From a virus: a stretch of 64,000 bases of DNA. The notes under the pieces were generated by a model. It had not been told where the DNA came from. It ran no database searches and saw nothing but the letters and a program-made list of their open reading frames with translations. The DNA is taken from the IMG/VR virus record IMGVR_UViG_3300030109_006161, positions 45,250-109,249 of that record; one strand, written 5' to 3'. This document shows positions 32,345 through 41,386 of this stretch, piece after piece. Within the stretch, counting starts at the first letter, position 1. Every line of letters begins with the position of its first letter. The position numbers and the translations under genes are program-made.

Positions 32345-32580
32345 CAGTGTGTTGTTGAATTTACTTTAGTTACATCTTCAAGTGTTAGTTCAACAGTTGC
32401 TGCTGCTTTCATTAACACTGCTCTTTCTTCTTTGTTCAAAATCTCTAAAGAGTCTAAGGCAGCAAAGAACTCATAAGGTGTTACTGGAGGGTCATTGGAG
32501 ATGCCCTCTAATATATGAGCGGCTTTTTGCACCAACTGAAGTCCTTGGTTCAACATATCTTTATCCATTTGTCTATCCAT
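32344..32580 (-). CDS. Small helical protein (78 aa), unknown
   Basis: Helical, acidic product (MDRQMDKDMLNQGLQLVQKAAHILEG...). Upstream there is TTGACA-17 bases-TAAAAT very close to the ATG, possibly a promoter, and GAAGG as a weak ribosome binding site. It is coupled to the next gene by TGATG. Confidence 0.6.
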   Translation of the reverse strand: MDRQMDKDMLNQGLQLVQKAAHILEGISNDPPVTPYEFFAALDSLEILNKEERAVLMKAAATVELTLEDVTKVNSTTH

Positions 32581-32608
32581 ACTATTTTATTACCTTCTGG
32601 TATAAATG

Positions 32609-33613
32609 TCAAGTTATAAACTCATAATCTAAAAGTTTTATTCTCTTACTTTGGTTTTCGGTCGATTCAGAACAAAGATCAGTTGATAAATACTTTTTGT
32701 TATCATCTGCAAAGACTGTCGCTACTGTTTTATCGCTACCAATCTTATGTGCTTTGAGAATAGCGGCAAAGAGGTTAGCACCTGAGGAAATACCCACCGA
32801 AAGACCCATCTTGTTCATTTGTCTAGCCATAATGATTGCATCTGAGTCCTTTACTCTTATGATTTTACCCAATTCATCTAAACTAAGTATTTCGGGAACA
32901 AAACTATCTCCAATTCCTTCAATTCTATGAGACCCATCAGTATTATTGTCCGGAAACACCGGAAATGCTTGAAAATGCTTATTTTTTTCACTAAAATAGC
33001 GAAAAACACCCATAATGGTGCCTCCAGTGCCGGCACCAGCCACAAAAGCAGACAAAGGACTAAACCCATTATTTTTTAGTGTTTTTTCAAGTTCTGGGGC
33101 GGTCGTTGCTAGGTGTGAAGCCGGATTATGAGAGTTTTTGAACTGTTGAGGACAAAAGAACCCTTTTTTTTGACTTTTCTCGTTAGCAATATCAATACAC
33201 CTTAGAAAACCGCCGTCTTCAACACTAATTTCATGTAATTTTGCTCCATAAAAGCGCAATAGACGCTTTCTTTCTTCAGAAAGCCAATTTGGCATGTATA
33301 TTTCTACTTTATGTCCCAAAAAAGCACCCATGGCAGCAAAAGCAATACCAGTATTGCCACTAGTAGCTTCAATTATCGTATCTGAGGGACTTAGAACCCC
33401 TAGTTGGTGTGAATTCTTAATAATTTGTAGAGCCATTCTGTCTTTTATACTGCCAGAATAGTTCCAAGCTTCATATTTTGCAAATATTTCAACAGTTTCT
33501 TCGTTTATTTCACAAAAAACCCGTATAACCGGTGTGTTACCTACAAAATTAGATAGAGTTTCTATAGATTTCAGGTACTTATCCAAGATATCCCTTTCTA
33601 ACTGTCTCTCCAC
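32609..33613 (-). CDS. Cysteine-synthase-like PLP enzyme (fold II)
   Basis: This 334-residue protein has SGSIKDRMA with the PLP lysine, the substrate loop ATSGNTGIAF, the phosphate cup GAGTGGTIMG and GISSGAN, all typical of O-acetylserine sulfhydrylase / cystathionine beta-synthase-type enzymes. It overlaps prkA by 16 bases with a GTG start lacking a clear binding site; TTG at 33586 with AAGGG upstream is an alternative. It may alter host sulfur amino-acid flux; substrate unproven. Confidence 0.85.
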   Translation of the reverse strand: MERQLERDILDKYLKSIETLSNFVGNTPVIRVFCEINEETVEIFAKYEAWNYSGSIKDRMALQIIKNSHQLGVLSPSDTIIEATSGNTGIAFAAMGAFLGHKVEIYMPNWLSEERKRLLRFYGAKLHEISVEDGGFLRCIDIANEKSQKKGFFCPQQFKNSHNPASHLATTAPELEKTLKNNGFSPLSAFVAGAGTGGTIMGVFRYFSEKNKHFQAFPVFPDNNTDGSHRIEGIGDSFVPEILSLDELGKIIRVKDSDAIIMARQMNKMGLSVGISSGANLFAAILKAHKIGSDKTVATVFADDNKKYLSTDLCSESTENQSKRIKLLDYEFIT

Positions 33614-35541
33614 AGGTTATTAGATGCAAACTTAATGACTTCTTCTGCTGATTCTTCATTGTATCCATATTCTTCTATTAGAGTTTGTACCATTTCATTG
33701 TATTTACCTTGTTGCTTCTTATCTCTGCTTTTTGATTTGGTTACAATTCGTGATATATCTCTAACTGAGGCTGTTAATTTATTTTCAATAGCTTCCTTTA
33801 GCGGTGCATAACTTTGCCACGCAACTTTCTCGCCCCTTCTAAGCCGAGAAAACATATATGAAGTGATATCTACTCTGAAATTATCTCTTGCAGTACCAAC
33901 AATGCCAATTTGTTCTTCAATTGAAGCCATGAATCCTTCATCTGGCTGTATCTCTTCGTTTGTTACACCATCTTTTACAGTAGTCATATTAACATATGCC
34001 TCAGCATGATCCAAGTAATTATTAAACAAGGATTCTGCCTGTTCATCATAAGCTGAAACAAATGCTTTTGTAATTTCTTTTTCCAGTATATTAAGATATT
34101 CGTCATGTAGTGTTTTACCTAAGAAGTTCAGGTATCTATTTCTATCGTCCTCTACTACAATTTGATCTTTTACTTGTTTTATGAGCGCATCTCTAATCGA
34201 TATTGGGGTTACCATATTCTTATCACTATCAGACATCGCTGCATCAATAGCTTTCATAATAAATCTTGTAGATATACCTGTCATACCTTCGTCTCGTGCT
34301 TCATCCCGTAAGTCATTTATATCAATCTTCTTTACATGACCTTTTTCTATGACGTCTTTACCATTATAGATTTTCATCTTTGTCATAGGGTCCACTTTAT
34401 TTGATGGGTGTAATCTACTTAGAACTGCAAACATGGATGCTACCTCTAATGTATGAGGTGCAATGTGTCCATCAAAATCCGATAAACCCAAAAGCTTCTC
34501 GTAGATCTTTTGTTCTTCTGTGTATTCAAGACTGTATGGAACATTAACCCTAACAATACGGTCTAAAATAGCTTCATTAGTATTTTCTGATTTAAACTTG
34601 TTCCACTCTGCTTCATTGCAGTGTGCTAAAATAACACCATCAAAATAAATCATTGGTCCCTTACCTGGGGAGGGTACGGCTTTTTCCTGAGTTGCTGTAA
34701 TCATGGTGTGAAGAAACTCAATCTCGTTTTTAAACACCTCGACAAACTCAACGATACCACGGTTACCGACATTAAAGGCACCATTCAAGGATAAAACCCT
34801 AGGGTCATCCTCTGAGTATAAATCTAGTTTGGAAATATCTTCACTGCCAATAAGGATTGTAACGTCTTGACTATTAGCATCCATTGGAGGCACGACACCA
34901 ACACCCCTTCGCCCTCTAACTGAGAAAGATGATTGTGTTATTGGTACAGACATATAATCATTATTGTATTTTTCTTTTAAATTGTGCCGGCACACCGGAC
35001 ATAAATCACCTTCAATCTTTATTCCATATATCTCTTGAAATTTATCTCGCAAAGAACGAGGGATCAGGTGAAGTGGTTCCTCTCTTATGGGGCAGCCTTC
35101 AATATGATGCATTGGTTCACAATCTTCTAGAGCCCCTTTTATTCTTTCTAATAGAGCAGATTTACCTGCCCCGACAGGTCCCAGGAGTAGAAGTACCTGA
35201 CGGCTTTCCTCTCCTTTAAGAGACGCTGAACGGAGAAACCTCATGATCTTAGCTAGAGAACGCTCCATGCCAAAGAAATTGCTTTGAAAATAATTGTAGG
35301 TTCTAATTTCTTCCCCACCAAAAAGCTTATGACAACGATCATCCGACTTGGACATTCGTGTTATGCCATGTGATGTGATCGTATCATACAAACGTTTGTG
35401 AGATAGTTTAGTAATTGTAGAGTCTGCCTCTAACAATTCAATATATTCTTTTAGCGTTCCTTCAAACTTTTTAGGTTTTTTACTTTCTTTGTGTTTACCA
35501 ACCAGTTTAAGAAATTTATCAGACTTGTTTTCTTTTGGCAT
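33598..35541 (-). CDS. prkA: PrkA-type serine protein kinase / AAA protein
   Basis: This 647-residue protein matches PrkA/YeaG: N-terminal LKEYIELLEADSTI, FFGMERSLAKIMRFLR, Walker A GPVGAGKS at 121-128, a middle domain with SEDISKLDLYSEDDPRVLSLNGA, and a C-terminal part with RDNFRVDITSYMFSRLRRGE. Cysteines CPVCRHN match the family zinc-like site. PrkA acts with YeaH and SpoVR in stress and sporulation signalling. The ATG at 35541 follows GGGAG. It is third in the yeaH-spoVR-prkA run. Confidence 0.92.
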   Translation of the reverse strand: MPKENKSDKFLKLVGKHKESKKPKKFEGTLKEYIELLEADSTITKLSHKRLYDTITSHGITRMSKSDDRCHKLFGGEEIRTYNYFQSNFFGMERSLAKIMRFLRSASLKGEESRQVLLLLGPVGAGKSALLERIKGALEDCEPMHHIEGCPIREEPLHLIPRSLRDKFQEIYGIKIEGDLCPVCRHNLKEKYNNDYMSVPITQSSFSVRGRRGVGVVPPMDANSQDVTILIGSEDISKLDLYSEDDPRVLSLNGAFNVGNRGIVEFVEVFKNEIEFLHTMITATQEKAVPSPGKGPMIYFDGVILAHCNEAEWNKFKSENTNEAILDRIVRVNVPYSLEYTEEQKIYEKLLGLSDFDGHIAPHTLEVASMFAVLSRLHPSNKVDPMTKMKIYNGKDVIEKGHVKKIDINDLRDEARDEGMTGISTRFIMKAIDAAMSDSDKNMVTPISIRDALIKQVKDQIVVEDDRNRYLNFLGKTLHDEYLNILEKEITKAFVSAYDEQAESLFNNYLDHAEAYVNMTTVKDGVTNEEIQPDEGFMASIEEQIGIVGTARDNFRVDITSYMFSRLRRGEKVAWQSYAPLKEAIENKLTASVRDISRIVTKSKSRDKKQQGKYNEMVQTLIEEYGYNEESAEEVIKFASNNLWRDS

Positions 35542-35546
35542 GTTTT

Positions 35547-36863
35547 TTAAAACTCCCATATTTCATCTTCAATTATGGTAGTGAATTTTACCCCACCAGT
35601 CCACAGTTCGTTAATCTGTCCGAAAACTTTATTAGCTTCAGACAATTCTAAATCTCGACCATCGTGTTCATGATGTAGGACCAATGTGCCATCTTGTAAC
35701 ATTTCCTCAACATACACCACTGGTGATGAATTAAGACCTATATTTTTAATTAGGTCGTCACGAATAGTTCTCCACCGTTCTCCGCCAGAAACATCGGTTA
35801 CTCGATGCACTCCATCTTTTTTATCAAACGCAAAACTGAATAAATTCAATTCATTACACAATTCTTCATCCAAATATTTTTTAATGAACGTTTCATCGGA
35901 ATGTGATTCTCTAGCTATAAGACATGCATCAAAACCTATCTTATCTTCAATATGTCTAAATATCTTGTACCCTAAGTGATAAGGGTTCACTCTTCCCAAG
36001 TGCGGTCTTATTACTTGGTTGTGTAATCTTATGAAAGCTAAATTATATTCTGTTGGTAAATCTAGCATATTCATTATTTTCTCGTGTATTAAAACAGCCC
36101 AACCCTCGTTCATAATTTTAGTTTTTGCTTGAGGTATAAAATACAAAGAGTTTTGTTCTACAATGTGAATAACATCTTTTTGCCAATCCGCTAAATATTT
36201 GTTGTTATTTCTTATAAATCCAAGTAAATTATAATCTGGCTCCAAAGGAATTTTATTTAGATTAAAATTATCATATTTGCCAGTTTTATCATTGGAGATT
36301 AGTTTTCTATAATACTCTTTCAAACTTTTTGGATCTCTTCTTTTCAACCCTGGACTTCTGGGTACTTGATATCTAATTGTGTGACAAGCATCAAGAATCC
36401 GCTCGACTGCATCGATTCCAATATGTGGATCTTCCATATATTTCTTGATACGCTTACCAGCAGACTTAAACCGGTCAATAACATTGTCTGCATCAGTATC
36501 AACGAACATCCTATTGTTCTTGAAAAAATCACTATGACCTACACAATGTGACATTGTAAGTAGATGAGTTGACATTGGGTTCTCTGTCATAAGGTAAGCA
36601 ATACTGGGGTTAGAATTTATAATCATTTCGTAAGGAAGACCCTGCATTCCTAAATTATATTCTGTCTGGATCCGATCAAATGATTTACCAAAAGACCAGT
36701 GCCGGTAATGAGTTGGCATTCCAGTATAAGCCATATGACCCATCATTTCTTTATAGTCGCAGATTTCATAATCAATGGGGTACCATTCTAAGCCAAGTTC
36801 TTCACCTAGCTTACAGATTTTATTATCCCACATTTGTAATTCACTCATACTCCACTCAGCCAC
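35547..36863 (-). CDS. spoVR: SpoVR/YcgB family protein
   Basis: This 438-residue protein shows the SpoVR plan: GLEWYPIDYEICDYKEMMGHMAYTGMP near the N-terminus, HWSFGKSF, NEGWAVLIHEKIM and LGYKIFRHIED. Function of SpoVR proteins is not established, but they are genetically tied to PrkA and YeaH. GTG at 36863, eight bases after GGAGG, is the start and overlaps the yeaH stop by eight bases. Confidence 0.92.
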   Translation of the reverse strand: MAEWSMSELQMWDNKICKLGEELGLEWYPIDYEICDYKEMMGHMAYTGMPTHYRHWSFGKSFDRIQTEYNLGMQGLPYEMIINSNPSIAYLMTENPMSTHLLTMSHCVGHSDFFKNNRMFVDTDADNVIDRFKSAGKRIKKYMEDPHIGIDAVERILDACHTIRYQVPRSPGLKRRDPKSLKEYYRKLISNDKTGKYDNFNLNKIPLEPDYNLLGFIRNNNKYLADWQKDVIHIVEQNSLYFIPQAKTKIMNEGWAVLIHEKIMNMLDLPTEYNLAFIRLHNQVIRPHLGRVNPYHLGYKIFRHIEDKIGFDACLIARESHSDETFIKKYLDEELCNELNLFSFAFDKKDGVHRVTDVSGGERWRTIRDDLIKNIGLNSSPVVYVEEMLQDGTLVLHHEHDGRDLELSEANKVFGQINELWTGGVKFTTIIEDEIWEF

Positions 36864-38049
36864 TTAATATACCTCCGAACAATTTCCTAAAAGATTTCCA
36901 AATGTCCTTGTGAGTAACAAGTCTCACTTTCTTGAAGTGTTTATCTTCTAGAGGTTTTATCTTGTCCCACAATCCTTCACCTGTAAAGGAAGCAAAAAAA
37001 GATAAAGAATCTCTATGGGACCTTTCTTCACCTATCTCTGTGTAACAAATCAACTGATTAATTTCTTTCAATTTCCGAAACAAAGATATACTCTCTTCAT
37101 TGTCAGAGGGCCAGTTCTCTCCATCACCACAATAAAATGTATATATATTCCAATTGTTTGGGTGATATCTTTTCTCAGTTATTTCTAATACTTTTCCTAA
37201 ACCGGAAGACGCCATAGTGCCACCGCCTGTAGCCCGAGTAAAAAACTGTTCTTCGTTTACTTCGTGAGCATCAGTTGTATGAGAGACAAAAACAACATCT
37301 ACAGAAGAATACCTATGATTTATAAATTGATACAGAAGAAAGAAAAAACTTCTAGCTAGGTATTTTTTCGATTTGTTCATTGATCCTGAAACATCCATTA
37401 CAAAAAATATAACTGCGGTAGTATTGTCTTTTTGAACTGGTGCTATGTGTTTGTATCTTAGGTCACTGTCATGAAATGGAAACCTGTCGTCTGAGTCAGG
37501 ATCATGTGTGCCAGCCTTTATTGCTGCTTTCTTTCTTTTTATTTTTTGCTTTATGGTTTCTTTTTTAGATAACCGAGGACGAATACCATAAGGGCGTTTT
37601 CCTTTTCGCTTCATCCTTTCTTCGGCTATGAACTTAAATCTTTTCTTTTCTAACTCTGGCAACTCAAGATCGGCAAAAAGATATTCTGCCAATTCTTCCA
37701 AAGACATCTCTATCTCATACATCTCCTCCCCAGGTTTATCACCTGGTTTGTTCCCTTGACTACCGTCCTGTCTTTGACGCTTACCAATCCTTTGTCCTTG
37801 TTGTACTTTTTTACCCTGCGCTGAACCTACACGTTTATTTTTTTCGTTGTTGCCATAAACGAACTGGTGCTCTTTGATACCTCTTACTGGTATCCTGACT
37901 TTCTTTTTTCCGTTTTGCCCGATAATGCTTTCTTCGGCTACAACATCTTTGATGCTGTCTTTTATGGCTCTCTCTATTTTTTCTCGATGCCTGGTTCGAT
38001 CACCAGCCGCACGGTCAGCAATTGTTTTATGTTCTCTGAAAGTACTCAT
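36856..38049 (-). CDS. yeaH: YeaH/YhbH (DUF444) VWA protein
   Basis: This 397-residue protein has the DUF444 layout: basic N-terminus (DRAAGDRTRHREKIERAIK), a Gly/Lys/Gln-rich linker and a VWA domain with MIDAS DVSGSM and ATGGGTMASSGL. It is the first gene of the yeaH-spoVR-prkA module, in the order typical of bacteria. An ACTACTTACTAT element lies just upstream of the start. Confidence 0.92.
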   Translation of the reverse strand: MSTFREHKTIADRAAGDRTRHREKIERAIKDSIKDVVAEESIIGQNGKKKVRIPVRGIKEHQFVYGNNEKNKRVGSAQGKKVQQGQRIGKRQRQDGSQGNKPGDKPGEEMYEIEMSLEELAEYLFADLELPELEKKRFKFIAEERMKRKGKRPYGIRPRLSKKETIKQKIKRKKAAIKAGTHDPDSDDRFPFHDSDLRYKHIAPVQKDNTTAVIFFVMDVSGSMNKSKKYLARSFFFLLYQFINHRYSSVDVVFVSHTTDAHEVNEEQFFTRATGGGTMASSGLGKVLEITEKRYHPNNWNIYTFYCGDGENWPSDNEESISLFRKLKEINQLICYTEIGEERSHRDSLSFFASFTGEGLWDKIKPLEDKHFKKVRLVTHKDIWKSFRKLFGGILSG

Positions 38050-38074
38050 ATAGTAAGTAGTTTCGGAACGAAGG

Positions 38075-39244
38075 TTATTTTACAGTTACTGTTATTGTAT
38101 CGTCTTTGGCAGGCGTAAGTTCTGTAATTGCTATTGTATGAGAATTGCCGTCCAAATCTTTTATGATCACCAGTCCAGGTTCGGCTGATCCTGGCTTTGC
38201 TCTATAGGTGGTATCATCCATAATATATCCCTTATTGGATACTCTTTCATAATCAACTTTTTCACGACCGCTCGCTGTCTTCTTGACTACTTTTTCCAAA
38301 GTATTCCAAGTTACGGGCATACCTTTTTTAAAGTCTTTTTCCATGCGGAAAGATTCTTGGATACGTCCTGTTCTTCTGAGACTCTCAGTAACGACCTTAC
38401 GAATCAAACTCTCTGTGATTTCTAACCCTTCCTTTCGGTTGGCTGCTGCTTCTTCGGGAGCATTCCAATCAACTGTTCCGCCAGCAAGTGCTTTTGAGCT
38501 AGCTGCTACCTGTCCCTTGTCCGCATCAATTATAGGCATATCTGGTCTTTCTGGAGCCCAGTTAGGGAGTTTGAAACTTACTTTTCCTAAATTGGTTACC
38601 ATTTTAGCAACGGCTGCATCTACTGCTTCTTGTCCTTCTTTCCCTGTGAATTTTTTCAAGACGTCCATAACATCATCGGGGCTCAAAGACCAGACACCAG
38701 CTTTGACGTAAGCCATCAATTGGCTCTTTATTTTCTCAGGTACAAATTGATCAAAGCCACCTGTAGCAGGGTTTCCTTGATCAACACCAAACAGACCTTT
38801 AGACATAGTATTCAGTATGGCTACTAATTCTTTCCCTGGGTAGTCTACCAAGAGACCACCTACTTTTAGATTCGGATCGATCATTGCAGATGCAACCCAT
38901 CGATGGTGACCGTCCATAATAAACCCATCTTTACTAATCAATGCATTCAAGTTTCCGCCAGGTTGTAGATCTTTGTTTTTAGGGCTCAACATATTTATTA
39001 CAAAAGCCATAGCCTTTTTGATATTCATACTTGATTGAGATGGTTTTAGTTTTTGAACAGAGGTGATGCCCTCGGGTTTGTTTTTTACTCCGATGACGTC
39101 ATCTTTTGGGTCACCGTCTTTCAAACCTGATGTAGCAATCTTCTTGGCTATCTCTGGATTAACATCTGATAGCTTGAGTGGTGTTCTTTTTGCGTCGATC
39201 TTCTCAAGCACAAGTTTTCGAATTTGGTCTTTTGTAATTTTCAT
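38075..39244 (-). CDS. ParB/Srx-like domain protein, candidate internal virion protein
   Basis: This 389-residue protein starts MKITKDQIRKLVLEKID, an amphipathic helix similar in style to other proteins here. Around residue 110-150 it has GFIMDGHHRWVASA, the GHHR signature of ParB/sulfiredoxin-like domains. A second helix (TESLIRKVVTESLRR) lies further on. ParB-like domains can have nuclease or nucleotide-hydrolysing activity; activity here is unproven. CTATTTATAATAC lies 25-40 bases upstream. Confidence 0.55.
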   Translation of the reverse strand: MKITKDQIRKLVLEKIDAKRTPLKLSDVNPEIAKKIATSGLKDGDPKDDVIGVKNKPEGITSVQKLKPSQSSMNIKKAMAFVINMLSPKNKDLQPGGNLNALISKDGFIMDGHHRWVASAMIDPNLKVGGLLVDYPGKELVAILNTMSKGLFGVDQGNPATGGFDQFVPEKIKSQLMAYVKAGVWSLSPDDVMDVLKKFTGKEGQEAVDAAVAKMVTNLGKVSFKLPNWAPERPDMPIIDADKGQVAASSKALAGGTVDWNAPEEAAANRKEGLEITESLIRKVVTESLRRTGRIQESFRMEKDFKKGMPVTWNTLEKVVKKTASGREKVDYERVSNKGYIMDDTTYRAKPGSAEPGLVIIKDLDGNSHTIAITELTPAKDDTITVTVK

Positions 39245-39289
39245 TTGTTATGAGTTCCTTGAGGGATATAAAAATGTATTATAAATAGT

Positions 39290-40099
39290 TTACGCTGGTG
39301 ATATATCCACTATTTTAATTGGTGTAGCGATAAACTCATTCCACAAGGATGTTTTCAATTCACCGTTACAATCGTTCTCTAGGTCAACACAAAGGTTTTC
39401 TTTTTCCCCAGGGTAGCCAAGCCTATAAAGATTGACGCACTTACGACCATTACTTACTGAATAAGATTTTACATCGCTGCGGAAGCCTGCTCGGACATTG
39501 CCTTCGAACTCCATAATCAAATTAGATTCTTTTCTGAAGAAGGGTCGTTCGGCTACCGTGTAAGAAGAAATGTCAAAAGGTTCCCCCTTATCAATTGCTC
39601 TTTGAATTCTTTCAACACCATTTTCAGATGTATAATGAAGCAGTGTTTTGGGGTTGTTAGTTGAGCCGTAGATTTGCTCGGTAAACTCGTCATCTATGAG
39701 AATGTATGGCTCAAGGTCTCCACGGGAATAAAAGTACGCCAATCTTAGCTTGTTAATGTCGGGGAAGTACTCTCCAAACTCTTTGCGAAGTCCCCATACA
39801 CGATGGTTTGCAAAATCCTCAATATGATCCATTACATTTTTGTGAGTAAGGAGATCGTAGCGATCAACTTCCACGTTTAGCTGGAAGTCATAAAAAGAAT
39901 AAACTAACTGCCTTAATTCATCTGGACCATCGATATCGCCACCCCTTATGGAATGACCATCTTTCTGAAGTTTCAATATTTGATTGGCGAAAGTTTCCCA
40001 CTCAGCGATAGTATGGAAAGATGTCTCTGGTTTTATATACCCATGCACGTAAACCTTGACGGCTTCGTTAACAAACTTCTTCCACCTAGTTGAATTCAT
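39290..40099 (-). CDS. Unknown protein (269 aa) with possible targeting helix
   Basis: N-terminus MNSTRWKKFVNEAVKV resembles a T4-like capsid-targeting helix (FxxEA style). The later block LLHYTSENGVERIQRAIDKG resembles the opening of some ADP-ribosyltransferase-fold proteins, but catalytic residues cannot be assigned. Its start overlaps the stop of the upstream gene by one base. Function unknown. Confidence 0.5.
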   Translation of the reverse strand: MNSTRWKKFVNEAVKVYVHGYIKPETSFHTIAEWETFANQILKLQKDGHSIRGGDIDGPDELRQLVYSFYDFQLNVEVDRYDLLTHKNVMDHIEDFANHRVWGLRKEFGEYFPDINKLRLAYFYSRGDLEPYILIDDEFTEQIYGSTNNPKTLLHYTSENGVERIQRAIDKGEPFDISSYTVAERPFFRKESNLIMEFEGNVRAGFRSDVKSYSVSNGRKCVNLYRLGYPGEKENLCVDLENDCNGELKTSLWNEFIATPIKIVDISPA

Positions 40100-40299
40100 T
40101 AGAAAGGACCTAATCCAGACTTACCAGACTTTGCAGCTTTTTTTGTGAATGGAGGTGTGTTCTTGTTACCACCTGTTGCCGCAGTTGCGATCCTTTTGTT
40201 CATCCGCCTTTTATAAATTGCTTGCATCTTGCCTTCGGCGGCTGCCTCATTGACTACATTCCGAACAATTTCTTCGAGTCTCTTGAATGATATCTTCAT
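40099..40299 (-). CDS. Small basic protein (66 aa) with VVNEA motif
   Basis: N-terminus MKISFKRLEEIVRNVVNEAAAEG is an amphipathic helix ending in VVNEA; the rest is basic and glycine-rich (KAAKSGKSGLGPF end). It resembles small internal virion proteins that are targeted to and processed in proheads; this is inference. Confidence 0.6.
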   Translation of the reverse strand: MKISFKRLEEIVRNVVNEAAAEGKMQAIYKRRMNKRIATAATGGNKNTPPFTKKAAKSGKSGLGPF

Positions 40300-40346
40300 A
40301 ATTTTACATGTAATAGAGAGAGCTATTGAGCCACCACCACCATCCT

Positions 40347-40481
40347 TTATTTGCTTTCTTTTTTGACATTCTTATCTAACTCCTTGATTTTACTCATAAC
40401 AGATTTGGAAATGTTTTGGATCACATGCATTGTCTTCATTTCGTTAACGATGAAGTTCCATGTCTTATCTTTAGTAATCAT
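40347..40481 (-). CDS. Small helical protein (44 aa)
   Basis: GGGAAAACA precedes the ATG. Product MITKDKTWNFIVNEMKTMHV... is helical and lysine-rich and shares the F-[IV]-VNE element of its neighbours. Too short for normal ORF cut-offs. Confidence 0.55.
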   Translation of the reverse strand: MITKDKTWNFIVNEMKTMHVIQNISKSVMSKIKELDKNVKKESK

Positions 40482-40509
40482 TGTTTTCCCAAAATTAGTT
40501 GCCTTATAA

Positions 40510-40938
40510 TTAGTCTATTGTCTTGAATAAGGAACGACTAACATGAGTTGAAATAACACGATCCGCTTTTTTATAATAACCTGTGCTGATAACCATAAAC
40601 TCCCGGTCACCTAATTCGCAACATAAATCAACTTCAACTTTATAAAATGTTTTATCGCCCAAAGTTGTTTCTGGAATGACCTCAATTCGTTCGCTTCGGT
40701 TACCGCTGGCTTGGTTTTGGATTTGTTCGTAGAATATATTCATAGCTTGAAAATGGTTCATGCCAGATATTGAAGCTGTTTTAGCTTGCATGATACGTCT
40801 TGTATTCGTAGCTATCTGTGTTTCTAGTGAGACCGAACTATGCAAGTACATGGCACTAGCAGCAATGATGGCAGCCATGACCAGGGTAACAACAAGAGCG
40901 ATTCCTCTTCGACGTTTATTCCACATTGATAATGACAT
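40510..40938 (-). CDS. PilX-like prepilin
   Basis: This 142-residue protein has RRRGIALVVTLVMAAIIAASAMYLHSSVSLETQIATNTRRIMQA, the N-terminal class III-like pilin pattern of PilX/GspK minor pilins: short basic leader, Gly at the cleavage site, hydrophobic helix and a conserved region rich in Thr, Arg and Ala. ATG 40926 is an alternative start with AGGA upstream. It overlaps a secreted Cys-rich protein. It may interact with host type IV pili. Confidence 0.65.
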   Translation of the reverse strand: MSLSMWNKRRRGIALVVTLVMAAIIAASAMYLHSSVSLETQIATNTRRIMQAKTASISGMNHFQAMNIFYEQIQNQASGNRSERIEVIPETTLGDKTFYKVEVDLCCELGDREFMVISTGYYKKADRVISTHVSRSLFKTID

Positions 40939-41257
40939 TCCTAGTAGGTAGATTTACCAGCCCGTCCGGTAAATTTTTATTTTTCAAAGAAAGGTTGTTA
41001 GTAACCCAATCCCTTGTTCTTTGCAAACAAATATTACTTGGGACATTGTTATCCAGACATTCACGCTCTTTTACTTTTACAACCTGACAATAGCATCGCA
41101 TTTTGTTATGCAGATCCATAGCGGGAGATAATGTCATTTGTTCCGGCATAATCTCGTTTGTCCCAGGAACCCAATTAGGGCATTGAATTTGTTGCAAATT
41201 ATAGTACCCATTGTATGGACTAAAAAATGTTAGTAAAAACAGTAACTTATAAATCAT
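40916..41257 (-). CDS. Secreted Cys-containing protein (113 aa)
   Basis: N-terminal signal (MIYKLLFLLTFFSPYNGYY) followed by a periplasmic domain with five cysteines (CYCQ, ECLD, NICL and one near the start). It overlaps the PilX-like gene by 23 bases, suggesting joint function. No family recognised. Confidence 0.6.
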   Translation of the reverse strand: MIYKLLFLLTFFSPYNGYYNLQQIQCPNWVPGTNEIMPEQMTLSPAMDLHNKMRCYCQVVKVKERECLDNNVPSNICLQRTRDWVTNNLSLKNKNLPDGLVNLPTRNVIINVE

Positions 41258-41266
41258 TGAAAAACC

Positions 41267-41386
41267 TCAACTTTCTTCATCATCTACATAGCCACCGAAA
41301 AAGCCGTTGGCAATAATAAAAGTTATAGCAACACTAAGCGTAAGAAAACCGACCACACACATACCGATACTAATGTACATCATCAT
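41267..41386 (-). CDS. Small membrane protein (39 aa)
   Basis: Starts at three consecutive ATGs overlapping the end of the Smr gene. One membrane helix (CVVGFLTLSVAITFIIANGFFGG) and an acidic tail (DDEES). Function unknown. Confidence 0.6.
   Translation of the reverse strand: MMMYISIGMCVVGFLTLSVAITFIIANGFFGGYVDDEES

Noticed and set aside
39278-39287. T4-type late promoter TATAAATA
   Set aside because: It reads correctly only on the plus strand, opposite to all nearby genes.
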